Assembly (NCBI RefSeq): GCF_030845995.1
Contig: NZ_CP132719.1
Location: 2,914,001-2,978,000, forward strand
DNA length: 64,000 nt
Origin: Geothrix sp. 21YS21S-4
GTDB lineage: Bacteria; Acidobacteriota; Holophagae; Holophagales; Holophagaceae
Direction: 5' to 3'
In this document: positions 43,483-54,854 of the stretch, piece by piece
How the letters are laid out: every line of letters begins with the position of its first letter
Position numbering within the stretch: the stretch's first letter is position 1
Position numbers and translations under genes: made by a program
Notes under the pieces: model-generated
Databases searched by the model: none
Seen by the model: the letters and a program-made list of their open reading frames with translations, nothing else
What the model was told of the DNA's origin: nothing

Positions 43483-45281
43483 CAGTCCCATCCGATCTGC
43501 CGTCCCTTGTTCTGCTGCTCCAGCCAGGCCATCAGCGGCTTGAAGTAGTCCATCATGGCGCGGGTCGAGAGGTCCTCGCCGGTGGCGTCCTTCAGGACCT
43601 TCCGCCAGTCCTCGGTGGCGCCCTTTTCGAGGATCTGCTTCAGGAAAGCGCCGACCTCCTTGTGGCCGGAGTAGTTGCAGCTCCGCGGGTCCTGGTGGAG
43701 GATCTTCCGGGCGATATGGTCGTGCATCTGGAACTTGAAGACGGTGGCCCAGCCGTAGCTGTAGTAGTAGGCGGGGTTGTCGTTGATGTGGGTCTTGGTG
43801 GCGGGATCGCAGAACGCTTCGCCGCGGGGGCTGGGCGGCTCCACGCCCTGGAGGTCGCGCACCAGCTTCCACCAGCGGGTGTTGAGCTGGTCGGCGGGCA
43901 GGCCCTTGGCGTAGAAATCCGCCTCCCATTCGGGCATGGTCCCGCAGGCCCAGAACATGAAGGGGATGGCCACTTCCAGGGCGTCGTTCAGCAACACCTG
44001 CATCTGATCCACCTTGTAGTCCGCCGGCAGGACGCCCGCGGATTTCAGGTACGGCACCTGGCGGGTGGCCATGGCGATCAGCTCGCCCACGCCCTCGTGG
44101 AAGCTGGGGTTGGCGCCGTCCCGCAGCAGGGGCGGCACGCCCGGGTTGGTGTAGCACATGAAGTAGTAGCCGTGGCCCAGCTCGTGGTGGCAGGTCTCGA
44201 ACCACTGGGCGTTGGACTCCACGCTCATCAGGGAGCGGATGTCGGTGTTCAGGTCCATGTGCCAGCAGGAGGCGTGGGAGTTCTTCTTGCGGGCGTCGCC
44301 GGCCTTCACCGGATAGAGGTCGGACTTGGTCCAGAAGCTCGCGGGCAGGGGATCGAAGCCCAGCCCCGTGTAGAAGGCCTCAGCGGTCTTGACGATGCGC
44401 TCGGGCTGCCAGCCCTTGAAGTAGGGATCGAAGTCGACGGCGCTGACGAACCCGGTCCAGTTCTGGCTCCACCGGTTGTTGATCCAGTGGGCGGGGATGG
44501 CCTTGGGCACGGGCTGGCCGTACTTCTTCGCCATCTCGTACTTCACCCAGGTGTGCAGCTGGAGGTAGAGGGGCCGCAGTTCCGCCAGGAACTTGCGGTT
44601 GAAGGCCGTCATCTCGTCCGCGGTCAGGCCGTAGCGGGCCACCTGGAGCGAGAAGTAGTCGGGATGGCCCAGCTCCTTCGCCACGCCGTTGCGGAGGTCC
44701 CGGAGGCGCACCAGGCCGTCCTTCAGGGGGATCCCGATCTCCTTGCTGGCCTCCCACCACAGGCGCCGCTCGGCCAGGTCCCCGCTGGAGACCAGCTTGT
44801 TGTCGATGTCGTTGGCGCTCACGGGCTTGCCGCCCACCTTGAACTGGAACCCGTTCATCAGGGAGGTCTGGCGGGTCTCGGCGGCGATGCGCTCGGCCAC
44901 CAGCTTCGGCTGGGTCATGGGGCCTTCGGCGCCGTAGGGCATCAGCAGGATGCGCTCCAGCTGCCGGACGGTCTTCCCGTCCAGGTCGGCGCGCCGCTTC
45001 AGCAGCTCCTTGGCCTCGGTGATCACGTAGGGGTTGCCGTTGAACGCGGCGAAGGCCTTCCCCGCCCACTCGGCGGCGGCGTCGTGCTCCGGCTTCACGT
45101 CCGTGGCGGCCGCCCAGGCGGCTTCGGAATTGACGTAGTAGAGCGCCTGGTAGCCGGCGTTCACCAGCTGGAGGAACCGGTCCGCCCGCTCCTGGAGCTT
45201 CGCGTTGGAGGGAGGCACCGCCTGGGCGCTCAGGGAGACGGCCAGGGCGGGCAGAAGGGCGGAAAGGGTGCGGCGGCGCAT
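43482..45281 (-). CDS. M2-family (ACE-like) zinc peptidyl-dipeptidase
   Basis: A 599-residue secreted peptidase with a signal peptide (MRRRTLSALLPALAVSLSAQA). The zinc motif is HELGH (366-370), the third ligand lies in FHEGVGE (394-400), and the surrounding ETCHHELGHGYY and PAHWINNRWSQNW are typical of the angiotensin-converting-enzyme family. It removes dipeptides from peptide C-termini, probably in the periplasm. It starts a short unit with hslO, the LPLAT gene and queC that is coupled by overlaps. Confidence 0.92.
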   Translation of the reverse strand: MRRRTLSALLPALAVSLSAQAVPPSNAKLQERADRFLQLVNAGYQALYYVNSEAAWAAATDVKPEHDAAAEWAGKAFAAFNGNPYVITEAKELLKRRADLDGKTVRQLERILLMPYGAEGPMTQPKLVAERIAAETRQTSLMNGFQFKVGGKPVSANDIDNKLVSSGDLAERRLWWEASKEIGIPLKDGLVRLRDLRNGVAKELGHPDYFSLQVARYGLTADEMTAFNRKFLAELRPLYLQLHTWVKYEMAKKYGQPVPKAIPAHWINNRWSQNWTGFVSAVDFDPYFKGWQPERIVKTAEAFYTGLGFDPLPASFWTKSDLYPVKAGDARKKNSHASCWHMDLNTDIRSLMSVESNAQWFETCHHELGHGYYFMCYTNPGVPPLLRDGANPSFHEGVGELIAMATRQVPYLKSAGVLPADYKVDQMQVLLNDALEVAIPFMFWACGTMPEWEADFYAKGLPADQLNTRWWKLVRDLQGVEPPSPRGEAFCDPATKTHINDNPAYYYSYGWATVFKFQMHDHIARKILHQDPRSCNYSGHKEVGAFLKQILEKGATEDWRKVLKDATGEDLSTRAMMDYFKPLMAWLEQQNKGRQIGWD

Positions 45282-45328
45282 GGGTGCTCCCGGCGAGCCC
45301 TCTATTGTGCCTTCCGGGGGGGCCGCCG

Positions 45329-46488
45329 TCAGCAGGGGAGCAGGACGGTGAAGCTCGATCCGAAGCCCGGCTGGCTCTGGGCCCGGATCTGCCCGCCGTG
45401 GGCCGCCACCAGCCGCTGGACGATGGCGAGGCCGAGCCCCACGCCGCGCCCCGCCTCGCTGCGCTGGCCCTGGCCCTGGCCCTGGCGGAAGGGATCGAAG
45501 ATGTAGGGCAGCTCCGCCGGAGGCACCCCGCGGCCCGTGTCGATCACGGCGATCCGCAGGAAACGCAGCCCCGCCTCCACCCCGGCGCCGTATTCGACGC
45601 CGGCCTCCACGCGCACGCCCCCGCCCCGGGGCGTGAACTTGAAGGCGTTCTCCACCAGATTCAGGAGCGCGCGCTCCAGCTTCAGCCGGTCCGCCTGCAG
45701 AACCGGCAGCCCCGCGGGAACGCTCACCTGGAAGGTCAGGTCGGCCTCCGTGCCCCGCAGGGCGTAGGGCACGAGGAGGCCCTCCAGCCAGGGGGCGGTG
45801 TCGATCTCCGCCACGTCCATGGGCGTCTCTCCGCTCTCGCTGCGGTAGATCTCCAGCATCTCGTCCAGCAGGTCCCGCATCCGGGCGAACGCGTCCTGGG
45901 ACTTGTCCATCAGGTCGGCGGACTGGGCCGCGCCGTTCCGCAGGGCGTCCAGGGTCAGGCCCAGGAAGGTGAGGGGCGAGCGCAGGTCGTGGACCAGCAT
46001 GGCCGTGAAGTTCGACTTGAGGGTGTTCACTTCCTTGAGCTTGAGGTTGGCGTCCAGGAGGTTCTGGTTCTGGAACTCCAGCTCCCGCTGGAGGCGGGCC
46101 AGCCGCACCTGGTGCTCCACCCGCACCAGGACCTCCTCGGCGTGGAAGGGCTTGGCGACGTAGTCGCGCCCCCCCGCCCGGAAGGCCCTGACCTTGTCCA
46201 GGGGCGCGTCCAGGGCGCTGATGAACACGATGGGGATCCGCGCCAGCAGCGGATCCGCCTGGAACGCCTCGCAGGTCCCGTAGCCGTCCAGGCCGGGCAT
46301 GTTCACGTCCAGCATCATCAGCTCGGGGGGATGGCGCCGCGCGGCTTCCAGGGCCATGGTCCCCGAGGGCACGGCCCGCACCCGGTAGTTTCCTTCCCGC
46401 AGGACCGAAGCCAGGAGATCCAGGTTGTCCGGATGGTCGTCCACGATGAGGATGTCGCCCTGCGGGACCAGCATGTCGTCTCTCCCGT

Positions 46489-46492
<4 letters not shown>
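45329..46492 (-). CDS. Receiver-histidine kinase fusion
   Basis: A 387-residue cytoplasmic protein. An N-terminal receiver domain (12-130; Asp62 in LMMLDVNMPGLDG, Lys in YVAKPFHAEE) is joined by a coiled-coil helix to a HisKA domain with His168 in TAMLVHDLRSPL, and an ATPase domain (ALLNLVENAFKFTPRGG, IDTGRGVPPAELP, GVGLGLAIVQRLV). It has no output domain, so it probably acts within the phosphorelay of the adjacent hybrid kinase. The ATG overlaps that kinase's stop by 4 bases. Confidence 0.88.
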
Positions 46493-49056
<2,564 letters not shown>

Positions 49057-49103
49057 GGGCGGCTCGGAGGGAAGATTCCCGACCAGGATGCCAGGATCGA
49101 GGT

Positions 49104-49131
49104 TTGCCGTCCCGCAGGGCTCCGCTATAGT
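49104..49131 (+). promoter_or_regulatory. Sigma-70-like promoter for modABC
   Basis: TTGCCG at 49104-49109 and TATAGT at 49126-49131 are separated by 16 bases and end 29 bases before the modA start. No molybdenum riboswitch or ModE-type palindrome is evident in this 104-base gap. Confidence 0.5.
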
Positions 49132-49160
49132 CGCGGGGTCACTGCGGATCGGAGGATGCC

Positions 49161-49919
49161 GTGTCCACTTCCCTGCGCCCCCTGCGGGTTCTCGCCTTCG
49201 GCTTGGGCCTCCTCGCCGCCCTTCCCGCCCGGGGCGGCGACCTGGTGGTCTCCGCCGCCGTCAGCCTCACCGAGGCCTTCCAGGAACTGGGGCGCCGCTA
49301 TGAAGCGCGCCACCCCGGCACCAAGGTCGTGCTCAACACGGGCGCGTCGGACAAGCTCCTCCAGCAGATCCTGGCGGGGGCGCCCGCGGACCTGTTCGCC
49401 TCGGCAGACCAGGTGGCCATGGACAAGGCCGTCGCCCAGAAAGCGGTGGATCCGGCCACCCGCGCCACCTTCGCGGGCAACGCGCTGGTCCTGATCGTTC
49501 CCGCGGACGCGAAGGGCCCCGCCTCGCCCGCCGCCCTGCTGGATCCCAAGGTCCGCCGGGTCGCCGTGGCCAATCCCGCCAGCGTCCCCGCCGGGCGCTA
49601 CGCCCGCGAAGCCCTGGAGGCCCAGGGGCTGTGGGCCGCCGTGGAAGCCAAGGCCGTCTTCGGCCAGAGCGTGCGGCAGTGCCTGGACTACGTGGCCCGG
49701 GGCGAGGTGGACGCCGGCTTCGTCTACGCCACGGACGCCGCCGTGCAGGCGGGCAAGGTGCGGGTGGCCGCCACCGTCCCCACCCGCACGCCCGTCACCT
49801 ATCCCATCGCCCTCGTGGCCGGCACCCGCCAGGCCGAGGCCGCCCGCGCCTTCGTGGCCCTGGTGGTCTCCGCGGAGGGCCGGGAGGTTCTCGCCCGCTT
49901 CGGATTCACGGCCCCCTGA
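49161..49919 (+). CDS. modA: Molybdate ABC transporter substrate-binding protein
   Basis: A 252-residue periplasmic protein with a signal peptide (about 1-24). The family pattern is clear: LVVSAAVSLTEAFQELGRRYE, VLNTGASDKLLQQILAGAPADLFASADQ with the oxyanion-binding serines, FAGNALVLIVP, and ASVPAGRYAREAL. It captures molybdate or tungstate and delivers it to ModB. The start is GTG at 49161 with CGGAGGA upstream. Confidence 0.93.
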   Translation: MSTSLRPLRVLAFGLGLLAALPARGGDLVVSAAVSLTEAFQELGRRYEARHPGTKVVLNTGASDKLLQQILAGAPADLFASADQVAMDKAVAQKAVDPATRATFAGNALVLIVPADAKGPASPAALLDPKVRRVAVANPASVPAGRYAREALEAQGLWAAVEAKAVFGQSVRQCLDYVARGEVDAGFVYATDAAVQAGKVRVAATVPTRTPVTYPIALVAGTRQAEAARAFVALVVSAEGREVLARFGFTAP

Positions 49920-49925
49920 CGCCGG

Positions 49926-50618
49926 ATGGATCAGGCCTGGATTCCCCTTCTCCTGTCGCTCAAGGTGGCGGGCCTGGCGACGCTGGCGGTGCTGATCGCC
50001 GGCACGGCCCTGGGCTTCCTCCTGGCGCGCCGGCCCTTTCCCGGGCGGGAGCTGCTGGACGCGGTCTGCACCCTGCCGATGGTGTTGCCGCCCACGGTGC
50101 TGGGCTACTACCTGCTGGTGCTCCTGGGCCGCCGGGGACCGGTGGGCGGCTTCCTGGACCGGACCTTCGGGATCCAGCTGATCTTCACCTGGCAGGGCGC
50201 GGTGATCGCCGCGGCCATCGTGTCCTTCCCTCTGGCCCTCAAGGCCGCGCGGTCGGCCTTCGAGCAGGTGGACCCCCAGTTCGAGCGGGCCGCCCGCACC
50301 CTGGGCGTCTCCGAACCGGGGATCTTCTTCCGGATCAGCCTGCCCCTCGCCTGGCGCGGGATCCTGGGCGGCGCCCTCCTGGCTTTCGCCCGGGCCCTGG
50401 GCGAGTTCGGCGCCACGCTGATGGTGGCGGGCAGCATCCCAGGACGGACGCAGACCCTGTCCGTGGCCGTCTACGAAGCCGTCCAGGCGGGCCAGGACGG
50501 CCTGGCCGCCACCCTGGTGCTGGTGACGTCCGCCACCTGCCTGGCGGTGCTCCTGGGCGCCTCCCGCCTGCTCCGCGGCCACGACGCCCGCAGCGCGGGA
50601 CGGGAGCCCTGGGCATGA
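49926..50618 (+). CDS. modB: Molybdate ABC transporter permease
   Basis: A 230-residue inner-membrane permease with five or six helices and the cytoplasmic EAA motif in LGEFGATLMVAGSIPG that docks the ATPase. LPMVLPPTVLGYYLLVLLGRRGPVG is typical of ModB. It starts 6 bases after modA and its stop overlaps the modC start (ATGA). Confidence 0.93.
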   Translation: MDQAWIPLLLSLKVAGLATLAVLIAGTALGFLLARRPFPGRELLDAVCTLPMVLPPTVLGYYLLVLLGRRGPVGGFLDRTFGIQLIFTWQGAVIAAAIVSFPLALKAARSAFEQVDPQFERAARTLGVSEPGIFFRISLPLAWRGILGGALLAFARALGEFGATLMVAGSIPGRTQTLSVAVYEAVQAGQDGLAATLVLVTSATCLAVLLGASRLLRGHDARSAGREPWA

Positions 50619-51292
50619 AGCTGGAGGTGGACATCCGGGGCACCCTGCGTACCCGGGACCGCGTCTTCCGCCTGAAGGTGACCTTCGCCTGCCAGGCCCG
50701 CTCCCTGGTGATCTCGGGCCCCTCGGGCGCCGGGAAGAGCCTCACCCTGCGCGCCATCGCGGGCCTGCTCCGTCCCGAGGCGGGCCTCATCCGCTTCGAG
50801 GGCCGCGCCCTGTTCGACGGCGCGGCGGGGCTCCACCTGCCGCCCCAGGCCCGCGGCATCGGCCACGTCTTCCAGGACTACGCCCTGTTCCCCCACCTCA
50901 CCGCGGCGGAAAACGTGGCCTTCAGCTTCTCGCGGACCTGGCGCCGCCCGTCACGGACGGCCCTCGCCGAGGCCCTGCCCTGGCTGGAGCGCCTCGGCCT
51001 CGGCGGCTTCGGAGATGCCCGCCCCGCCCAGCTCTCCGGCGGCCAGCGCCAGCGCGTCGCCCTGGCCCGCGCCCTGGCGGCCAAGCCCCGCCTGCTGCTG
51101 CTGGACGAGCCCTTCGCCGCCCTGGATCCCCGCCTCCGCGACCGCCTGCGCCTCGACCTGAAGGCGCTGGCGGCGGAGGAATCCCTGCCCCTGGTGGTGG
51201 TGAGCCACGACCTCGGCGATGCGGAGATCTTCGGAGAGGAGCGGATCGAGCTGGAAGAAGGGCGGGTGGTGGGAGCGGAACCGGCCTCCTGA
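50615..51292 (+). CDS. modC: Molybdate ABC transporter ATPase, short form
   Basis: A 225-residue ATPase with Walker A GPSGAGKS, Q-loop in HVFQDYALFPHLT, signature LSGGQRQRVALARAL, Walker B LLLLDEPFAALD, and the switch His in VVVSHDLGD. Usual ModC proteins are about 350 residues with a C-terminal molybdate-binding TOBE domain; that domain is absent here, so the regulatory inhibition described for full-length ModC probably does not apply. It converges on gcvPB with 4 bases between. Confidence 0.92.
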   Translation: MKLEVDIRGTLRTRDRVFRLKVTFACQARSLVISGPSGAGKSLTLRAIAGLLRPEAGLIRFEGRALFDGAAGLHLPPQARGIGHVFQDYALFPHLTAAENVAFSFSRTWRRPSRTALAEALPWLERLGLGGFGDARPAQLSGGQRQRVALARALAAKPRLLLLDEPFAALDPRLRDRLRLDLKALAAEESLPLVVVSHDLGDAEIFGEERIELEEGRVVGAEPAS

Positions 51293-51296
51293 GCCC

Positions 51297-52826
51297 TCAG
51301 CCCTTCGTCCACCGCAGCACCGGCTTGCGGGCGGCGGTGGTTTCGTCCATGCGGCGCAGGGGCGCCAGGGTGGGCGCCTGGTGCAGGGCCTCCGGGTTCT
51401 CCTCGGCTTCCTTGGCGATGGCGAGCATGGTGTCGCAGAAGGCGTCCAGCTCGTCCTTGCCTTCGCTTTCGGTGGGCTCGATCATCAGCGCGCCGGGCAC
51501 GATCAGGGGGAAGTAGATCGTGGGCGGGTGGTAGCCGTGGTCGATGAGGCGCTTGGCGATGTCCAGGGTGTGGACGTCGTGCTGGGCCTGGATCGTGTCG
51601 CTGAAGACCACCTCGTGGAGGCTGGGCGAATCGATGTGCAGAGCGTAGGCGCCCTTGAGCCGGGCGCGGATGTAGTTGGCGTTCACGATGGCGCGCAGCG
51701 TGGCTTCCTTGAGGCCGTCGGACCCGTGGCTCAGGCAGTAGGTCAGGGCGCGCACCAGGATCCCGAAGTTGCCGTAGAAGGTGTGCACCTTGCCGATGCT
51801 CTGGGGCCGGTTCCAGTCCCAGCGGTAGGTGTGCCGGGGCACTTCGCCCTCGCCCACCTTCACCGTCTCCCGCACGACCACGGGCACCGGGAGGAAGGGC
51901 GCCAGCTTCTCGGTGCAGCACACGGGACCCGCGCCGGGGCCGCCGCCGCCGTGGGGCGTCGACATGGTCTTGTGCAGGTTGAGGTGCATCACGTCCACGC
52001 CGAAGTCGCCGGGCCGCGCCACGCCCACCAAGGCGTTCATGTTGGCGCCGTCCATGTAGACCAGGGCGTCGACGCCGTGCAGCAGGTCGCTGATCTCCTT
52101 GAAGCGGTACTCGAAGACGCCGACGGTGTTGGGGTTGGTGATCATGGCGCCGGCGATCTCGGTGCCCAGCTCGGCCACCAGCGTCCGGAGGCCCTTGCGG
52201 ACCTTGCCGTTCACGGGATCGGTGACGTCGTCAAAGCTGATGGTGCCGTCGGGCAGCGAGGGCAGTTCCACCACCTCGTAGCCCGCCATGGCAGCGGTGG
52301 CGGGGTTGGTGCCGTGGCCGCTGTCGGGGATCAGGATCACGCGGCGCTTGGCGCCCTTGGACAGGTGGTAGGCGCGGATCAGCATCACGCCCGTCAGCTC
52401 GCCCGCGGCGCCGGCGCTGGGCTGGAGGGTGACGCCGGGCAGGCCCGTGATCTCCTTCAGCCATTCCTGAAGGGTGTAGACCATCTCCAGGTTGCCCTGC
52501 ACCAGGGCGTCCGGCGCCATGGGATGGCTGTCGGTGAAGCCGGGCAGCGATGCCACCTTCTCGTTGAGGCGGGGGTTGTGCTTCATGGTGCAGCTGCCGA
52601 GGGGGTAGATCCCGTCGTCCACGCCGTAGTTCCACTTGGAGAGGCGCGTGAAGTGGCGGATGACCTCCACTTCGCTCAGTTCCGGCAGGGCGTCGAAGCC
52701 CTTGCGGACGAGGTGGGCGGGGCGGGTGTCCTGGGCGGCGGGCACGTCGAGCTTGGGCAGGTCCATACCCCGCTTGCCGGGGACGGAGCGGTCGAAGGAG
52801 AGGGGTTCGCGCTGACGAAGAAACAT
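51297..52826 (-). CDS. gcvPB: Glycine dehydrogenase (decarboxylating) subunit 2
   Basis: A 509-residue PLP subunit of the two-chain P-protein of the glycine cleavage system. The PLP lysine is in HLNLHKTMSTPHGGGGPG; IYPLGSCTMKHNPR, LQPSAGAAGELTG and DSGHGTNPATAAMAG are family motifs. Its ribosome-binding site, GAGGGAG, lies in the last codons of the inserted AT-rich gene upstream, an unusual feature. No gcvT or gcvH gene is in the window. Confidence 0.95.
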   Translation of the reverse strand: MFLRQREPLSFDRSVPGKRGMDLPKLDVPAAQDTRPAHLVRKGFDALPELSEVEVIRHFTRLSKWNYGVDDGIYPLGSCTMKHNPRLNEKVASLPGFTDSHPMAPDALVQGNLEMVYTLQEWLKEITGLPGVTLQPSAGAAGELTGVMLIRAYHLSKGAKRRVILIPDSGHGTNPATAAMAGYEVVELPSLPDGTISFDDVTDPVNGKVRKGLRTLVAELGTEIAGAMITNPNTVGVFEYRFKEISDLLHGVDALVYMDGANMNALVGVARPGDFGVDVMHLNLHKTMSTPHGGGGPGAGPVCCTEKLAPFLPVPVVVRETVKVGEGEVPRHTYRWDWNRPQSIGKVHTFYGNFGILVRALTYCLSHGSDGLKEATLRAIVNANYIRARLKGAYALHIDSPSLHEVVFSDTIQAQHDVHTLDIAKRLIDHGYHPPTIYFPLIVPGALMIEPTESEGKDELDAFCDTMLAIAKEAEENPEALHQAPTLAPLRRMDETTAARKPVLRWTKG

Positions 52827-52827
52827 T

Positions 52828-53400
52828 TTATTCTCCCTCGTTAAGAAGGTTTGTTACTCGAGGCATGCCGTTCGTATGGAATGGAGCCTCTGTGCTTTTG
52901 AATATCTTAATTATTCTAACAGTTCCGTTAACCCCATCTTTTAAATAATTAGAAATAATTTCTTTTTCTTCACCAGTCAGTCCTTTGTACTTTTCAATTT
53001 GCCTTAAAATCATCTCTGCCTCTATAAGATTAGCTATTCCCTTCATTTGCCATATTGAATGCTTTATTTCCCTAAGAGGATCATCAGGAGGAGGCAGTAA
53101 TTCTGCTTCTTTCCAGAAATCAACAGCATTTTTATAAAAATTTAAAACCAAATCAGCTGTTCTTTGAAAATCAAGCTTTTGTTGTTGTGAATGTTGAAAA
53201 AAATACATTCCCGCGGCAACTATGACTGCAACACTACCAAAAAGAGTGGACCAATTTGATAAATTTTTTAACAATATATTTTCATTCTTTGATAAAAATG
53301 CCGCAATAAACCCACTGAACAACAAGGATATATATATAGATAAACCTATAAACACTAATGTTCCACCAGTTTTTTTTATGGTTCGATCTAAAAAATCCAT
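52828..53400 (-). CDS. Two-helix membrane protein inserted between gcvPA and gcvPB
   Basis: I do not recognise a family. The 190-residue protein has two transmembrane helices (about 14-36 and 52-69) then a charged helical cytoplasmic domain: QQQKLDFQRTADLVLNFYKNAVDFW, EIKHSIWQMKGIANLIEAEMILRQIEKY, and a final FKSTEAPFHTNGMPRVTNLL. The DNA is strikingly AT-rich against very GC-rich neighbours. It begins 2 bases after the gcvPA stop and ends 1 base before the gcvPB start, so it is wedged inside an operon. It could be a phage-defence or other accessory effector; nothing in the sequence proves that. Confidence 0.75.
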   Translation of the reverse strand: MDFLDRTIKKTGGTLVFIGLSIYISLLFSGFIAAFLSKNENILLKNLSNWSTLFGSVAVIVAAGMYFFQHSQQQKLDFQRTADLVLNFYKNAVDFWKEAELLPPPDDPLREIKHSIWQMKGIANLIEAEMILRQIEKYKGLTGEEKEIISNYLKDGVNGTVRIIKIFKSTEAPFHTNGMPRVTNLLNEGE

Positions 53401-53402
53401 TA

Positions 53403-54758
53403 TCACTCCACGGCGGCGGGGACGCGGGCCAGGATCTCGACGAGGCTCTCGATCATCCGGCGGGAGTGGAGTTCGGTGGCGCACCACAGGATGCAGCCTT
53501 CGTATTCGGGGTACCAGCGGCCCAAGTCCAGGCCCGGCAGCAGGCTCTCCGCGAGGCAGGCGGCCTCGAGGGCGGCCATGTCGCCGCGGTAGCGCAGAAC
53601 GAACTCGTTGAAGAAGGGGGCGTCGAAGACGGGCTCCATGTCCGGCAGGTCCAGCAGCCGCTGGCGCAGGTACTGGGCCTTGGCGGCGTTCTGCTCCGCC
53701 AGCCCCTTCAGGCCTTCGGGCCCGGCGAGCTGGAGGAAGAGGTTGGCGCGCAACGCGACCAGCCCCTGGTTCGAGCAGATGTTGCTGGTGGCCTTGTCCC
53801 GGCGGATGTGCTGCTCGCGGGCCGTGAGCGTCAGGACGTAGCCGGTGCGGCCGTCGAGGTCCTTGGTCTGGCCCACCACGCGGCCGGGGATCTCCCGCTT
53901 GTGGGCGTCCTTCACGGCCAGGAAGCCGAGGAAAGGGCCGCCGAAGTTGGGCTTGTTCCCCAGGGACATCGCCTCGCCGCAGGCCATGTCGGCGCCCACC
54001 TTGCCCGGGCCCTCCAGCCAGCCCAAGGCGAAGGCCTCCTGGGTGACGCTGACCAGCAGCGCGCCCGCGGCGTGGATGAGCTCGGCCAGGGCCGGGAGGT
54101 CCTCCACGGCGCCCAGGAAGTTGGGGTAGCCCACCAGCACCGCCGCCACATCGCCGTTCAGCTTGGCCTGGAGGTCCGCCAGGTCGGTGATCCCGTCCTT
54201 GAGGCCCACCTCCACGAGCTTCAGGCCGTCGTGGGGGGCGAAATTGGTCTTCAGCACCTCGCGGTAGAGCGGGTGCAGGCCGCGGCTCACGAGGACGGTG
54301 TTCCGCTTCTTCTGGACGCGCACCGCCATGAGGGCCGCCTCCACGCAGGCCGTGCCGCCGTCGTAGAGGCTGGCGTTGGTGACGTCCAGGCCGGCGAGGT
54401 CGCAGATGAGGGTCTGGTACTCGAAGATGTGCTGCAGCGTGCCCTGGCTGATCTCCGGCTGGTAGGGCGTGTAGGCCGTGAACCACTCCTGGCGGCTCAC
54501 CATGGCGTCGATGGCCGAGGGCACGAAGTGGTCGTAGGCGCCCGCGCCGAGGAACTGGGCGCAGAACCGGGTATTGCGGTTGGCCAGATCCATCATCTGC
54601 CAGGCCACCTCCTGCTCGGAGCCCTGGGCGGGCAGGTCCAGGTCGCGCTTCAGCCGCAGGTCCGCGGGGATGCCGGCCAGAAGATCCTCCGCCCGGTCCA
54701 CGCCGATGGCGTCCAGGAGGGCTCGGTCTTCGGCGGGAGAAGAGGGCAGGTAGCGCAT
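53403..54758 (-). CDS. gcvPA: Glycine dehydrogenase (decarboxylating) subunit 1
   Basis: A 451-residue subunit of the split P-protein. Features include MRYLPSSPAEDRALLDAIGV, NRNTRFCAQFLGAGAYDHFVPSAIDAMVSRQEWFTAYTPYQPEISQGTLQHIFEYQ (near the usual family sequence) and KPNFGGPFLGFLAVKD. It works with GcvPB to decarboxylate glycine and load the lipoyl arm of GcvH. Its last codons (GTG GAG TGA) supply the GGAG ribosome-binding site now used by the inserted gene. Confidence 0.95.
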   Translation of the reverse strand: MRYLPSSPAEDRALLDAIGVDRAEDLLAGIPADLRLKRDLDLPAQGSEQEVAWQMMDLANRNTRFCAQFLGAGAYDHFVPSAIDAMVSRQEWFTAYTPYQPEISQGTLQHIFEYQTLICDLAGLDVTNASLYDGGTACVEAALMAVRVQKKRNTVLVSRGLHPLYREVLKTNFAPHDGLKLVEVGLKDGITDLADLQAKLNGDVAAVLVGYPNFLGAVEDLPALAELIHAAGALLVSVTQEAFALGWLEGPGKVGADMACGEAMSLGNKPNFGGPFLGFLAVKDAHKREIPGRVVGQTKDLDGRTGYVLTLTAREQHIRRDKATSNICSNQGLVALRANLFLQLAGPEGLKGLAEQNAAKAQYLRQRLLDLPDMEPVFDAPFFNEFVLRYRGDMAALEAACLAESLLPGLDLGRWYPEYEGCILWCATELHSRRMIESLVEILARVPAAVE

Positions 54759-54854
54759 GGCGGCCTCGCAAAGAGCGGATGGAAACCCAGCGCTCCAGAA
54801 TATCAGCCCGCCCCTGCCGCCCCCCCTGTGCGGCCGGTCACAGACCCCTCGCCC

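Noticed and set aside
49057-49160. Molybdenum-cofactor riboswitch before modA
   Set aside because: The gap is too short and lacks the expected multi-stem structure; a plain sigma-70-like promoter explains it.
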